From the NCBI GenBank assembly GCA_016711045.1, contig JADJTT010000006.1, forward strand, positions 124,001 through 188,000: a stretch of 64,000 bases of DNA, in the 5' to 3' direction. The notes under the pieces were generated by a model. The model was not told where the DNA came from and made no database searches. It saw only the letters and a list, made by a program, of their open reading frames with translations. Position numbers and translations under genes: made by a program. This document shows, one piece after another, positions 22,779 through 31,634 of this stretch; positions within the stretch are counted from its first letter, which is position 1; each line of letters begins with the position of its first letter. This stretch comes from Saprospirales bacterium. Its GTDB lineage: Bacteria > Bacteroidota > Bacteroidia > Chitinophagales > Saprospiraceae.

Positions 22779-25087
22779 GATGGATAAATTTTTTCAACTA
22801 CTTGTAATGGTTCAAATTGAATGCCTTCGTCGGCCCGACTCAGGAACCTGGGACGAAGGAGTATGCACAGTGCAGGAATTAACACCAATGCGCTAAGCAG
22901 GCACAGCAGCAGGGAGAAAAGAATGAGCAGGGCGAAGGTCTTGAGCAGCATCAATCCCGAAAAAAACAGCACGGAAAATCCCAACATCACGGAAAGCGCA
23001 TTGATCGCAATGCCTCTGCCCGTAGTGCGCAGGGTGGCCTTTACTGCCCCGGCATAATCCAGACTCCCTTTCAGTTCGGCCTGCAAGCGCCAAAACAGGT
23101 GGATGGTATAGTCAACCCCGATGCCAATAGCGATGGAAGAAAGCAGCGAACTGGCAATATCGAGCTCCAGTCCAAGCCATCCCATGAGCCCAAAGTTGCA
23201 TATCAGGGCAAAGACGAGGGGCAAACTGCCTAATAATCCCGCCGAAAAGGCCCGGAAGATGAGGAAGAGCAATATGCCGATAGCAAGGGTGGCAAACAGG
23301 AGCGAGTATATTTGTCCCCGGACAATAGCTTCCGCCAGGTCTTTTTCCAGCAAACTGCGTCCGCCTATTAAGGTCAATTGGGGATCGTGGGCGGTGAGCG
23401 TCTTGATCCGGTCGACTATTCGGTTAAAGGAACGAATATCCGGTGCACTAAACTGGATATTAAAAGCCCCCTTGGTATAGTCGAAATCTACCAACTGCTC
23501 AAAATCGGCAGGATCACCGCTCATGGAGTAGAGTTCGAGGTACTGCGCCACCGCTTCCCGGGTTTCTGGTATTCGGTCGTATCCCTCCTCGCCCGGATCG
23601 TTCAGTGCCTGACTCATTTTGCGCAAAACGGTGGAGAGCGAGACTACCTTGCCCACTCCGGGAAGTTGCTCCAGCTCTCGCCCGTATGGATCCATTCGCT
23701 TCAGTAGGGCCGGGTCTTTCAGGTCGCCTTCAAAGAGCAAGGTGATATTTTTGGTGCCTCCAAAATGGTCGTTGGCAATTTGGGTAGATACTCTTAGCGG
23801 GTGGTGGGTCGGCATCATTTTTTCGTGATTCATGCTCACCTGCAGGCGAAATATCCCTGCGCCAAAGAGGAGCAGAGCCAGGGAAAAGGCAAACACTACC
23901 AGGCGGGGCCTGGTAGTAGCCAACCGGCCGAACCATTCCAACAGGCGATCGATGGGGGTGTGCCGGGGATGAGAAAAGCTCGGTTGCACCTTTCCTTTTT
24001 TCATCCCCACCAACAAAGCCGGGATGAAGGTCAGGCTGAGGAGCAGGGCAAAGGCAATACCGATCGCCGAGACGATGCCCATCTGCCGGGCCGGGAGCAT
24101 GACATGGGCCACCAGTCCCAAAATACCGACAATGGTGGTCAGCGCGGTAAAAAGAATGGGTTTTTTCAGGTGATGGATCGCCTCTGTCACGATTTCCCGC
24201 ATGCTCCAGTCGGGGTGAAAGGCGTTCAGTTCCTGATAGCGCGAGATGATATGTACGCCATAATTATTTGCCACTGCCAGCATCATGATGGGCACCAGAA
24301 TGGCTATTATACTTAACTCCCATCCAAATAACGGCAGCAACCCCATGGATAACACAGTGGAGAGTACCACTACTGCAAGGGGAAGCACCACTCCCCGTTT
24401 TTCCCGAAAGGAAAAAAAGAGGAACAGGATCATGACCAACAACCCCAGGGGAAGCAGTACAGCAAGGTCGCGCGACGTGCGGGTCTGGATTTCGTGTTTG
24501 AGGTAGGGAGTGCCGTTGAGGTATACCTTTTCCGGCCCCGGAAATTGCGCAAGTAGGTCTTCGATCCGGGCTATGGCCTCGTCGTCAGACACTTCCGGAG
24601 AGGGATTTGCGAGGATCATGGCATAGCGAAAATCTTCGGAAACGACCAGCTTGTAGGCCAGGTCATTGGCCCGGATGGACTCCCTGAGTTGCGCACGCTG
24701 CACGGCCGTTTTGGGGATACGTTTTACGACGGGGTCCACGATCATCGCGCCGTCTTCTCCCCGGATGTTTTTGGTGTCGAAAAGGGAAATGACCTGCCCA
24801 AATTCAGACATCCGGTTTAGTTCCCGGCTCAGATTTTTAATTCGAATCAGGGTGGTATCGGCCAAAATATCATCGGCTTCCAGAAAAATAATGACCGGCT
24901 CGTACTTGCCGAAGATCGCTTCCAGTCGCGCCAGATTTACCTTGGCCTGGATTTTATCGGGGAGATAGGTATTCAGATCGGGATTGATCCGGGCCTGCCG
25001 CAAAGGGATCAGGAGGGCTGCGGCGACAACCAGAGGGAGCAGGATCCACCACCATTTATGCTGGAATATGATTCGTTCTATGTCCAC
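22775..25087 (-). CDS. MMPL/RND-superfamily lipid transporter
   Basis: 770 residues with GTG start at 25087. Two repeats of one helix, a large periplasmic domain and five helices. The first half has LLPLGLLVMILFLFFSFREK and MMLAVANNYGVHI; the second half has SIAIGIGVDYTIHLFWR, the conserved proton-relay region of the family. It resembles HpnN/MmpL-type exporters that move lipids or hopanoids toward the outer membrane using proton motive force. It is coupled to a LolA-like protein and an outer-membrane porin, which suggests an envelope-spanning lipid route. Cargo cannot be read. Confidence 0.9.
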   Translation of the reverse strand: MDIERIIFQHKWWWILLPLVVAAALLIPLRQARINPDLNTYLPDKIQAKVNLARLEAIFGKYEPVIIFLEADDILADTTLIRIKNLSRELNRMSEFGQVISLFDTKNIRGEDGAMIVDPVVKRIPKTAVQRAQLRESIRANDLAYKLVVSEDFRYAMILANPSPEVSDDEAIARIEDLLAQFPGPEKVYLNGTPYLKHEIQTRTSRDLAVLLPLGLLVMILFLFFSFREKRGVVLPLAVVVLSTVLSMGLLPLFGWELSIIAILVPIMMLAVANNYGVHIISRYQELNAFHPDWSMREIVTEAIHHLKKPILFTALTTIVGILGLVAHVMLPARQMGIVSAIGIAFALLLSLTFIPALLVGMKKGKVQPSFSHPRHTPIDRLLEWFGRLATTRPRLVVFAFSLALLLFGAGIFRLQVSMNHEKMMPTHHPLRVSTQIANDHFGGTKNITLLFEGDLKDPALLKRMDPYGRELEQLPGVGKVVSLSTVLRKMSQALNDPGEEGYDRIPETREAVAQYLELYSMSGDPADFEQLVDFDYTKGAFNIQFSAPDIRSFNRIVDRIKTLTAHDPQLTLIGGRSLLEKDLAEAIVRGQIYSLLFATLAIGILLFLIFRAFSAGLLGSLPLVFALICNFGLMGWLGLELDIASSLLSSIAIGIGVDYTIHLFWRLQAELKGSLDYAGAVKATLRTTGRGIAINALSVMLGFSVLFFSGLMLLKTFALLILFSLLLCLLSALVLIPALCILLRPRFLSRADEGIQFEPLQVVEKIYPS

Positions 25088-25097
25088 GGTTCAGGAT

Positions 25098-26443
25098 TTA
25101 AAAGGTCACTTTCAATTCGGCAAAGGCGCCGTTTAGCACGCCTTTAGACAGGTCGTAGATGGATTGGTCGGGTCCGCCCATGATATGTGCGCCCGCAGAA
25201 GCGGAAAGGGCATCGGTGATCTTCCATACCAGTCGAGGCCGCACGAAGAATTCTTCGGAGGTAATGTTGTAATAGCCCGACAGCTCTGCTCGCAGGTCTT
25301 CATGGGCAAATGCCCGGCTGAGCGATAAGAAAAGGGCGTGGTTGCCACGTTCCTGCTGCTGAAACACTTTTCGGTTGAACAGGGTAGACTCATAATCGAT
25401 CCGGTCCTGGATGTACGTAAACAGGATGGTGGGGTCGAGGGGGTTTTCGAGCAGCGGTTCCGTTATTTCTTTAAATTGGTGGGTATATTGGCCGACATAC
25501 TGGGCAAGCACCGTGATATCCCAGATATTCCGTTCCAGCCCCAGTACATACGAAAGTCCTGGGTTGGGGACATACATCAGGGTGTCGTAGCCCTGTGTCC
25601 ATTTCCAGGCCATTTCTCCCCTTGCAATCCAGGCGCCCAGGGGGATTGCAAAGTCGCCGCCAAGCGCGTGTTTCCGAAAAATGCCGGCTGGTAGGAAATC
25701 TCCGGGTTCATAAATTGGCTCATATCCACGTTCATCAGGTCGAAGCCGTAGAAAGGGTCGTATCCGTTAAAATAGGAAACCGAGAAGCCGATATGAGGAA
25801 ATTCGGCATTCAGGCGAGCTGCCAGGGCTCCGTTTTTATAGCTGGCTGTAGGCAAATCTGTTGCTAAAAAACGGACATTCTCCCCCATATCAAAGAGGTC
25901 GTAGCGGTAATCGGAGGGCCGGAAAAACGGAATGGCTATCCCCTCCAGGTAGAGTTGTGGAGACAGGTGGTACTTGGCCCGCAACAGAAAATTGGGCAGG
26001 GTTTGGTCATCGGGCTCTGCGGTCAGCAAGAAATAATTGCGGGGGGTAATGCAGTTGGTGGGGTTAAACCCATCTGTGCGTCCCCATGTCACAATCTGGT
26101 TGCCGAGATAGAGGTCGATCTTTTTAGATTGGTACCCGGCGTAGGCTTCTTTCAATTGGAGGGTGGCGCCTACCTCCTTAAACTGCAATCCTTCGCGCAG
26201 GCGCATATCGGCAAAGAGAAAAGCTTTTCCAATAGCATACTTCCCCTGAATTCCCACTTCTCCAAAAACGGAAGAATAGTCAAATTGCTCGGCGCCCCCA
26301 TAGGCGGATCCGCGAGCATAGCCGCTCCATTCCATCCGTTTTTGGGGATCGTCCGGAGGCGTTCCAGCGGATTCAAATAGTCCCTGGGTATACCCGGGAA
26401 AGGCAGCCATCAAGGCGAAGAAAAAGATTGTCAGGATACGCAT
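25098..26443 (-). pseudogene. Outer-membrane porin of the MMPL operon, broken by one frameshift
   Basis: First part from ATG 26443: signal peptide (FFFALMAAFPGYTQG), then barrel strands including GNQIVTWGRTDGFNPTNCIT, a motif of DUF1302-type porins. Second part (from about 25660 to 25098) continues in another frame with RKHALGGDFAIPLGAW and ends in LNGAFAELKVTF. The switch is at about 25674-25680, where one more T in the T5 run (minus strand) gives AFFRKHALGG and restores one barrel of about 448 residues. The paralogue at 62635-63804 has the same RINWGISTVWNPND motif. It precedes the MMPL gene by 10 nt. Sequencing error is likely. Confidence 0.8.
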
Positions 26444-26540
26444 CTTGTACTGTTTTCCTACAAGATGCCCGTCTTTTGGGGAGAAGTGGTCCGAATGGCG
26501 AAGTTCGGACTGCATGTTGTGGTGCGGATTATGCGTTGGA

Positions 26541-26776
26541 AAAAGCAGACTGACCGGGGGACTAGTCACCCGGTCAGTCTGCTTTTATTAAATTTAAACT
26601 CATAGCGCTGATATTCAATTATTTGCAACGATTTTTATCTCAAGTAGAGTCACCGGGTGACTTAGTCACCCGGCGACTCTAGGCTCAGAGGTTTCAGGCC
26701 TTAAATCGCTGATAAACAAACATGTAATTGGAGGCGACCTCTCAAGTTGACTGACCCGGTCACTAGTGACCGGGTC
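26541..26776. repeat. Three hairpins built from GTCACCCGG words
   Basis: The 345-bp gap 26444-26788 has no gene. It holds three hairpins: arms 26541-26558 and 26569-26586 (18 bp exact); 26646-26661 and 26665-26680 (16 bp, one mismatch); and 26753-26764 and 26765-26776 (12+12 bp perfect palindrome, with AAGTTG..CAACTT further out). All contain GTCACCCGG or its complement. The same word is at 9361 and at 62621. Confidence 0.85.
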
Positions 26777-26788
26777 ACTTAGGGCAAC

Positions 26789-27865
26789 TTAGCGGCGATG
26801 CTGTTCCTGATACTGCGCAGGAGTCGTCTCCGTAAGGCTTTTAAATACGGAAAAAAAGGTGGACTTGCTGTTGAAGCCGCAGTCGAAACCAATAGCCTCG
26901 ATGGAGATGTTACGGCCCTTGGGGGAGATAAGCATTTGCTTGACAGCTTCGACCCGGTACTCATTGACGAATTGGTAAAAATTCTTGCCGAGGGTGGTGT
27001 TCAGCACTTCGGTGAGCACGTGGCGGGGCACTTTGAGCGCGGTGGCAATATTTCCTATGGCGAGCTCGGGGTTGAGGTAGGGTTTATCCGATTCGAAATA
27101 GGTGAGCAGCCTTTGCTTGACCCGTTGCTTGTAGTCTTCCCGCAGTCTCGACCGCTTGTATTTTTCGCTTCCCTCCTCTTTTTCTTCGGGGAAGATCGTT
27201 TCCTGCTGCAAGCCATAAAACCCCATGATGTAAGTGAGTGCAAGGAGCACCGGATAATTGTAGAGGGGCATCAGCGCAATCTTTCCGGAGAAAGAATTAT
27301 ATAACCCGACAGCCAGGCTGGAAGTCCAGTAGAGCATATAAAAGATAAGCACAAAAAGCAACCAGCTGATTCGCTTGTAGCTCTCGATTGTGGAAAATTC
27401 GTGCTTGAGGTTCAGTCGGTGGCGGTGTATTTGCACGATGCTGAGCGTGGGATAGAACACCCATGAAACAAGGGCAGCGATCGCGAAGAAAATACGGAAC
27501 CACAGCGTGGCATTATGCTCAAAAAAGAGACTCAACTCCCGGCGTTCGCCCAAAATATAAGCCGTTCCTTCAAACGCAATGTAAGGCATCAGGTGTAGTA
27601 AATACACCCACCGAAGCGTAAATTTCTTGTCGGTGAGCGAACGGGCGTAGAGGTAAAGGGCGGGGTTGAATAGCAGAAACGGGTTGCTCAATAAAGGAGT
27701 CGTGCCAAAAACCATTAAATCGATGCCGAAAGTCGCAAATTCAATCGCCATAAGGATCAGCCAAGCCGACAGGAGTTTATCTGCCACATTTCGCCGCTTT
27801 TTCGCCGCAATAATAAGACCGGCGAATAGCGCCTGAGAGAAACCGATCCATGCAATTGTTTCCAT
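26789..27865 (-). CDS. Membrane-anchored AraC-family transcription regulator
   Basis: 358 residues from ATG 27865. About seven hydrophobic segments fill residues 1-220, followed by a charged linker (EEKEEGSEKYKRSRL) and a C-terminal AraC DNA-binding domain: AIGNIATALKVPRHVLTEVL (first helix-turn-helix), then ISIEAIGFDCGFNSKSTFFS and TPAQYQEQ. This 7TM-AraC design is common in Bacteroidota and is thought to sense an extracellular or membrane signal. The target is unknown; the neighbouring M28 peptidase gene is 93 nt upstream on the same strand. The upstream start at 27913 is disfavoured. Confidence 0.88.
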   Translation of the reverse strand: METIAWIGFSQALFAGLIIAAKKRRNVADKLLSAWLILMAIEFATFGIDLMVFGTTPLLSNPFLLFNPALYLYARSLTDKKFTLRWVYLLHLMPYIAFEGTAYILGERRELSLFFEHNATLWFRIFFAIAALVSWVFYPTLSIVQIHRHRLNLKHEFSTIESYKRISWLLFVLIFYMLYWTSSLAVGLYNSFSGKIALMPLYNYPVLLALTYIMGFYGLQQETIFPEEKEEGSEKYKRSRLREDYKQRVKQRLLTYFESDKPYLNPELAIGNIATALKVPRHVLTEVLNTTLGKNFYQFVNEYRVEAVKQMLISPKGRNISIEAIGFDCGFNSKSTFFSVFKSLTETTPAQYQEQHRR

Positions 27866-27958
27866 ACGGGTGATTGTACCCCACAATTTAGGGCAGTCTG
27901 AATAAAGAAGCAAGACGCTGGGATAGGAGGATATTACAGCATCTTGCTTCCCGTTGAG

Positions 27959-29512
27959 TTACTCCTTCTCCTTGCGCGGCAATAGCTCCTCGCGCATGGC
28001 AGTTTGCCAGACAAAAGAGGCGACAATGGTAGCGGCCTGCTTCAGGTCGTCGGAAAAAAGATGCTCCCAGGTATCCATATTGGAGTGATGGGTTCGGGTG
28101 TTGTATTCGACGGGGTCCTGAATGAACTGGAAGCCGGGAATGCCCACCCGGTCAAACGAAAGGTGGTCGGTGCCGCCGGTATTGGACAGGGACAGGGTGG
28201 CAGCGCCGAGATCGGCCCATGGGTCTAGCCACTCCCTGAAAATGGGCCCCACTGCGGCATTGCCCTGCTGGTAAACGCCCCGGATCTTCCCGGTGCCGTT
28301 ATCGAGGTTGAAATAGGCGGAAATTTTCTCCTGCTCGGGTAGGAATGCGGTAATCTCCCCCGTGGTATCGCGCACGGCAAAGTGCTGGTCGCAATAACCG
28401 CGCGAACCGAGAAGTCCCTGCTCTTCCCCGCTCCATAGGGCAATGCGCAAGGTGCGGCGCGGATGCATACCGGTTTCCTTGATCAACTCCTGAATAATGC
28501 GGGCTGCTTCCATCATGACGGCAGAACCACAGCCGTTGTCCGTGGCCCCGGTGCCGGTATGCCAGGAGTCGAAGTGGGCGCCGAAAACGACAACCTCGTC
28601 CTTCAGGTCCGAGCCGGGAATCTCCGCTATGATGTTGCGCTCCATCGGATCGCCTTCGTTATAGGCTGCATCGAAACGCATGCGGAGTTTCACCGGCGTG
28701 CCGGTTTCTATCATGCGGAAAATCCGGTTGTAGTGTTCGATCGCCACCGTCGCTTGCGGGATAATTTGTTTGCCTGTGTCGTAGATATTTTCGCCTGCAC
28801 GCGCGCGTGCACCTCCGACAAAGACCGTGCCGTAGTCGCCTTTATAACTCCGGTCCAGCACGGCAAGGGGTTGTTCTTCGTAAATAAAATTCCAGAGAAT
28901 ACGGCCGAAATTCTGGTTGTCGTAGCCGCGCCACCGGCGCCCGCCTGATGGATTGGGCATAGGCGTGTTGGCCAGCTTCAGCAGATCTTCCGCATCGCGT
29001 CTTACAGACAGGGGCTTGTTCCATTCTTCTGCCTGACGCAAGGTATCGAGGAGAACAAATTTGCCTTTAAGTTTGCCTCTGTATTTTGCCAGGTCCTCTT
29101 CTGAGCCGGCATCCAAATAGATGACTTCCCCGCTCACTGTGCCTTTCACCGGGCTCGACCAGGCTTTGGGGTAGGCGATGAGGGGAAAATACTGCGGACT
29201 TTCCGCTTCCAGGGTGAATTCCTTCAGTTCCCAGCCGCGGCCAAAGGGACCCCATTCTTCGGTATGTACGTTTTCCAGGCCCATCTCCTTTAATTGCGCC
29301 AGCGCCAATCCCGTGGCTTTGTCCAACCCAGGGGAGCCGGTGAGCCGGGGGCCGTTTCCATCGGTAATAGCCCATGCGAGTTCCATCACCTGGCTGTTTT
29401 CCAGGCCATGCTTCCGGAGAAGGGCGTTGATACTATCCGTACTGATCTCCTGCGCATAAAGCGAAACGGTGAGGGAGATCAAGGTGAGCAACAGAAGGTT
29501 CATCTTTTTCAT
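27959..29512 (-). CDS. Secreted M28 family zinc peptidase with PA domain
   Basis: 517 residues, signal peptide 1-20 (SLYAQ). A protease-associated domain lies around residues 115-260. The catalytic domain has the two-zinc ligands in GAHFDSWHTGTGATDNGCG (His and Asp), LWSGEEQGLLGS (Glu pair), ISAYFNLDNGTG (Asp) and a C-terminal RTHHSNMDTWEH (His). It should act as an aminopeptidase or carboxypeptidase in the periplasm or outside. No T9SS sorting domain is present. It could be grouped with the downstream AraC gene. Confidence 0.9.
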   Translation of the reverse strand: MKKMNLLLLTLISLTVSLYAQEISTDSINALLRKHGLENSQVMELAWAITDGNGPRLTGSPGLDKATGLALAQLKEMGLENVHTEEWGPFGRGWELKEFTLEAESPQYFPLIAYPKAWSSPVKGTVSGEVIYLDAGSEEDLAKYRGKLKGKFVLLDTLRQAEEWNKPLSVRRDAEDLLKLANTPMPNPSGGRRWRGYDNQNFGRILWNFIYEEQPLAVLDRSYKGDYGTVFVGGARARAGENIYDTGKQIIPQATVAIEHYNRIFRMIETGTPVKLRMRFDAAYNEGDPMERNIIAEIPGSDLKDEVVVFGAHFDSWHTGTGATDNGCGSAVMMEAARIIQELIKETGMHPRRTLRIALWSGEEQGLLGSRGYCDQHFAVRDTTGEITAFLPEQEKISAYFNLDNGTGKIRGVYQQGNAAVGPIFREWLDPWADLGAATLSLSNTGGTDHLSFDRVGIPGFQFIQDPVEYNTRTHHSNMDTWEHLFSDDLKQAATIVASFVWQTAMREELLPRKEKE

Positions 29513-29602
29513 GCAAGGGATGTTGATTTAATGACAGAATGCGATGAAATAGTGGCTAAAATAGCTTTTTTGTAACTTGTACGTTTAAACTACCCGCCCC
29601 TG

Positions 29603-31627
29603 ATGAAAAACTTTATCATCCTGATCTGCCTGCTTCTACCGCTTTGGAGTTTTTCCCAAGTCTTTTCCGGAACAGGGGGCCCTATTTCGGACAACGGAAC
29701 CCATAGCTATTTTCAGCTTTCTGTTTCCGGACTTCCCTCCGTGATCGATACCAGTTTCGGGCTGGAAGCCGCTTGTGTAAATATCACCCATACGAACGTC
29801 AGCGATCTGATCATTTCCCTTATTTCCCCCAATGGAAAAGAGGTGGAACTCAGCTCCAGGAATGGCGGCGATGGCGACAATTATTCCAATACGTGTTTTA
29901 ATAGTCAGGCTCCTACGCCGATATACCTGGGGGCTGCTCCATTTTCCGCCTGGTATGAGCCCGAAGGCTTTTTGTCGTTGGTCAATACAGGCCAGGATCC
30001 AAATGGAATATGGACGCTGCACATTTTTGATGCGGCCCCTTTTTCCTTTTCGGGAAACCTGACCAGTTGGTCACTGGAGTTTGGACCTCATCCCTCCGTT
30101 CCGTTTTCTTTTACCCATTCCCAACTACCATTGGTGGTCATTTCCACCGAAGGGGTACTTATCCCTGATGAACCCAAGATCGTGGCCCAAATGAAGGTGA
30201 TCGACAACGGCCCGGGACAATCCAATTTCCTGACCGATACGGGCAACGTATACCAGGGATGGATCGGAATAGAGGTGCGAGGAAAAAGCTCGTCCTGGCA
30301 GCCGAAAAAGAGTTTTTCCCTTGAAACGCGCCATGCGGACAGTACGGGGCTGGAGGTTTCCCTGCTCGGTATGCCGGAGGACGAAGACTGGGTGCTGATA
30401 GGTAATTTTGCAGATAAATCCTTGCTTCGAAATTTCTACGCCTATCACCTTTACCGGAAAATGGGCCGCTGGGCCCCCCGCATGGAGTTTTGTGAACTGG
30501 TGATCGATGGAGAATACCAGGGTATCTATTTGCTGGGCGAACGGATCAAACGCGGAGGCGACCGGGTGCCCATTGCTACCATTTCTCCCGAAGATACCCA
30601 GGGGACCGAACTTACCGGTGGCTATATCTTTAAACTGGATTGGGAAGATCCGGGAGATATCGGCTGGAATTCAAACTACCCGGCGATCAATGCCAGCTGG
30701 GCACTCCGGTATTTACTCGTGTATCCCAAACCGGAAAATACACAGCCTGCCCAGGTCGCCTACCTGAAATCGTACGTCGACAGCTTCGAATATGCGATGA
30801 TGTCGCCCAACTTTGCCGATCCGGTGCAGGGTTACCGGCAATTTATCGATGAAGCCAGCTTTGTCGATTACATCCTGCTCACGGAGTTGACCCGGGATAT
30901 TGACGGCTATCGGCTGAGTACCTACTTGCATAAAGATAAAAATGGGGAGATCGTCGCCGGTCCCCCATGGGATTACGATCTTTCCTGGGGCAATGCCAAT
31001 TATGCAAATGGCTACCTGACTTCCGGGTGGAATTACCAGTCACAAGCCACTTATTCCAACCAACTTGCCTTCTGGTGGGTAAAATTTTTTGAAGACCCCC
31101 AGTTTAAAGAGGACCTGAAGTGCCGATGGCTGGAGCTGAAGGAGGATGTGCTCAATCCCCAGCAGATGAAGAATGAAATGGATTCGCTGGCGGCTGTGCT
31201 GAGTGTGGCTACTTCAAATAATTTTAAAAAATGGCCTATTCTGGGGATATATGTGTGGCCTAATACCTACCCTTATCCCCAGACCTATCTCGGGGAGGTA
31301 ACGAATCTCAAGAACTGGGCAAGCGAACGCATCACCTGGCTGGATACCCGCTGGTCCGGCAACTGTACCATTGGTACTACGGAGCATCCTGGATCTATCC
31401 CCTTGCGCATCTCCCCCAATCCCAATAGCGGCACGTTTTTTCTGGAAGTGCCGGCCGGAGAGGAACCGGGAGAAGTAGTGCTCACCGACCTGAGTGGCAG
31501 ACGGATTTTCCAGGAAACCCTTACTAGTTCTCCCGCACAGTTTAGTTTAAATCTCGTGCCGGGTATCTATTTTTTAACCTACCGGAATGCCAATGGGATC
31601 CAAACGGAGCGGATGGTGGTGGAGTAA
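29603..31627 (+). CDS. T9SS-exported CotH-family protein with P-type beta domain
   Basis: 674 residues. Signal peptide 1-18. Residues ~20-165 form a proprotein-convertase P-domain (ACVNITHTNVSDLIISLISP, GIWTLHIFDAAPFSFSGNL, WSLEF). Residues ~195-540 are a CotH kinase-like domain with IEVRGKSSSWQPKKSFSLET, LGMPEDEDWVLIGNFADKSL, YLLGERIKRGGDR and the kinase-like acidic GPPWDYDLSWGN. The last 70 residues are a T9SS sorting domain (LRISPNPNSGTFFLEV, VPGIYFLTYRNANG). CotH proteins phosphorylate secreted proteins in Bacillus spores; the target here is unknown. It is monocistronic and convergent with the next gene (7-nt gap). Confidence 0.88.
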   Translation: MKNFIILICLLLPLWSFSQVFSGTGGPISDNGTHSYFQLSVSGLPSVIDTSFGLEAACVNITHTNVSDLIISLISPNGKEVELSSRNGGDGDNYSNTCFNSQAPTPIYLGAAPFSAWYEPEGFLSLVNTGQDPNGIWTLHIFDAAPFSFSGNLTSWSLEFGPHPSVPFSFTHSQLPLVVISTEGVLIPDEPKIVAQMKVIDNGPGQSNFLTDTGNVYQGWIGIEVRGKSSSWQPKKSFSLETRHADSTGLEVSLLGMPEDEDWVLIGNFADKSLLRNFYAYHLYRKMGRWAPRMEFCELVIDGEYQGIYLLGERIKRGGDRVPIATISPEDTQGTELTGGYIFKLDWEDPGDIGWNSNYPAINASWALRYLLVYPKPENTQPAQVAYLKSYVDSFEYAMMSPNFADPVQGYRQFIDEASFVDYILLTELTRDIDGYRLSTYLHKDKNGEIVAGPPWDYDLSWGNANYANGYLTSGWNYQSQATYSNQLAFWWVKFFEDPQFKEDLKCRWLELKEDVLNPQQMKNEMDSLAAVLSVATSNNFKKWPILGIYVWPNTYPYPQTYLGEVTNLKNWASERITWLDTRWSGNCTIGTTEHPGSIPLRISPNPNSGTFFLEVPAGEEPGEVVLTDLSGRRIFQETLTSSPAQFSLNLVPGIYFLTYRNANGIQTERMVVE

Positions 31628-31634
31628 GACAAGA

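Noticed and set aside
26541..26776. Insertion-sequence ends
   Set aside because: No transposase or target duplication between or next to the inverted repeats; they are nearby hairpins, not ends of a long element.
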